Origin: JANQLU01 sp964434955
Lineage (GTDB): Bacteria > Planctomycetota > Planctomycetia > Pirellulales > Pirellulaceae
NCBI GenBank assembly: GCA_964434955.1
Contig: CAYSXI010000239.1
Span: 1 to 6,605 of the forward strand
Length of the DNA stretch: 6,605 nucleotides
Reading direction: 5' to 3'
Both the position numbers and the translations under genes were made by a program. Shown one piece after another: positions 5,717 through 6,605 of this stretch; the stretch's first letter is position 1; every line of letters starts with the position of its first letter. Under the pieces are notes generated by a model, which ran no database searches, was not told the origin of the DNA, and saw only the letters and a program-made list of their open reading frames with translations.

Positions 5717-6605
5717 TTAGGCGAGGTCGCGGTCTTCGAAAAGAACCAATGCGAACAGCAGGGCGACGGCACCATAAAGCAGACAGTAGACGGTACACCA
5801 TCCGACGTAGTCGATTGGGACCGCGCGTTCGCCCATAATCGCCGCCTGAATATCAAAGTGATCCAGCACGGGAATAATGATCGCGATAACACGACCAAAT
5901 AGCTGGACCGGCTCAAAAGCCCCCGCGATTTCATTCGACTGAATGATCAACGGTGTCAGGTGGCCCATGACGTAGAGGGCAAAACAAATCAGGAAGTTTG
6001 GCAGAATTCCCATCCGCGTTGAGATCGCAACGCTGATCGCAACAAAAATGAGTACTTCCATGTATCCAAGCAAAAGCCCCGGGATGATCCGCATCGCTTC
6101 CTGGAAACCGAGTTGCCATTCGACTTCTGCCTGGGCCATTTCTTTGGCATCGTATATCGGCTTGTAGGAAACCCAGATCACAAACCAAAGCCCCAAAAGG
6201 ATGAAGAGCAATCCGACCGCGAGGCCAATTCCGCCGAATTTCCCAGCAATAAACTGGCGTCGACCGACCGGTTTTGACAAGACGGTCAGTGCGGTCCGCC
6301 CCTCGATTTCTTCGGCGACTGACTTACTGGCACTCCAGACGGCGAGGAAAATCGCCAGGACTCGAATGAAGGTCAATCCACCTTCCTTGTACATCTTGAT
6401 GTCTTCGCCGAGTGTGTTGTACGGAATGTAGATCGACGCAAGGATAAAAACGAATCCCAGAACGGCGAGCAAAATAAAGATTGGTTGCGAGATTTCATTC
6501 TTGAAGGTTGCCAAACTGATCGCTGCGATCTTGGGCATCGCACCCGTCAGCAGGAAATAACCAATGAAAAGTCCTGCAACGCAGAAGGCGATAAAAGGAA
6601 TCACC
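5717..6605 (-). CDS. ABC-2 type transporter permease (5' end probably outside window)
   Basis: At least 295 residues are present, ending at a TAA (5719-5717). Hydrophobic segments lie, counted from the GTG at 6604-6602, at about 2-21, 41-61, 77-92, 121-146, 173-200, 203-226, 236-250 and 262-288, so this is an integral inner-membrane protein. The conserved blocks TLGEDIKM (64-71) and EEIEGRTALTVLSKPVGRRQF (98-118, the cytoplasmic loop) are typical of NosY/ABC-2 permeases (COG1277-like), which pair with a separate ATPase. The substrate cannot be read from the sequence. The GTG at the very edge might be a start but probably is an internal valine, because a hydrophobic segment begins at once. The ATG at 6538-6536 would give the usual ABC-2 beginning (PKIAAISLATFKNEISQP) but drops the first segment. 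The partner ATPase is expected upstream on this strand, beyond the right edge. Confidence 0.85.
   Translation of the reverse strand, partial: VIPFIAFCVAGLFIGYFLLTGAMPKIAAISLATFKNEISQPIFILLAVLGFVFILASIYIPYNTLGEDIKMYKEGGLTFIRVLAIFLAVWSASKSVAEEIEGRTALTVLSKPVGRRQFIAGKFGGIGLAVGLLFILLGLWFVIWVSYKPIYDAKEMAQAEVEWQLGFQEAMRIIPGLLLGYMEVLIFVAISVAISTRMGILPNFLICFALYVMGHLTPLIIQSNEIAGAFEPVQLFGRVIAIIIPVLDHFDIQAAIMGERAVPIDYVGWCTVYCLLYGAVALLFALVLFEDRDLA

Noticed and set aside
5579..5902. Plus-strand open frames across the convergent gap
   Set aside because: They overlap the 3' end of the permease gene antisense and have low-complexity, unrecognisable products.

Overview
The window looks like chromosomal DNA from a Gram-negative-type bacterium, most likely a planctomycete (Pirellulales-like). 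Three things point there together: lipid A genes, a secreted metalloprotease with a PEP-CTERM sorting tail, and an ABC-2 permease whose conserved blocks (GEDIKM and TALTVLSKP) are of a type I associate with planctomycetes. The taxonomic call is inference; no rRNA or tRNA gene is present to settle it.

Region 1 (1-2359, plus strand) is a tight lipid A operon. It holds the C-terminal part of lpxC (deacetylase), then lpxA (acyltransferase) 24 bp later, then a Gfo/Idh/MocA-family sugar dehydrogenase whose GTG start overlaps the lpxA stop codon. The dehydrogenase carries the motifs expected of UDP-GlcNAc 3-dehydrogenases (GnnA-like). This suggests, without proving it, that the lipid A sugar is oxidised at C3, as in bacteria that build amide-linked 3-amino lipid A. 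No GnnB-like aminotransferase is visible in the window.

Region 2 (2573-3826, plus strand) is a monocistronic gene for an exported metzincin-type zinc protease. It has a signal peptide, an HExxHxxGxxHD catalytic site, a pre-peptidase C-terminal-type beta domain and a PEP-CTERM tail. A long, nearly perfect hairpin followed by seven T residues closes this unit at 3853-3907.

Region 3 (4006-5538, plus strand) is an FGGY carbohydrate kinase, best read as xylulokinase, standing alone without a visible isomerase or transporter.

Region 4 (5539-5716) is a convergent intergenic gap with a GC-rich hairpin and short direct repeats. Region 5 (5717-6605, minus strand) is most of an ABC-2 type permease whose beginning lies outside the window.

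Apart from the possible 3-amino lipid A link, the gene content is ordinary. I see no tRNA, rRNA, CRISPR, insertion sequence or phage feature.
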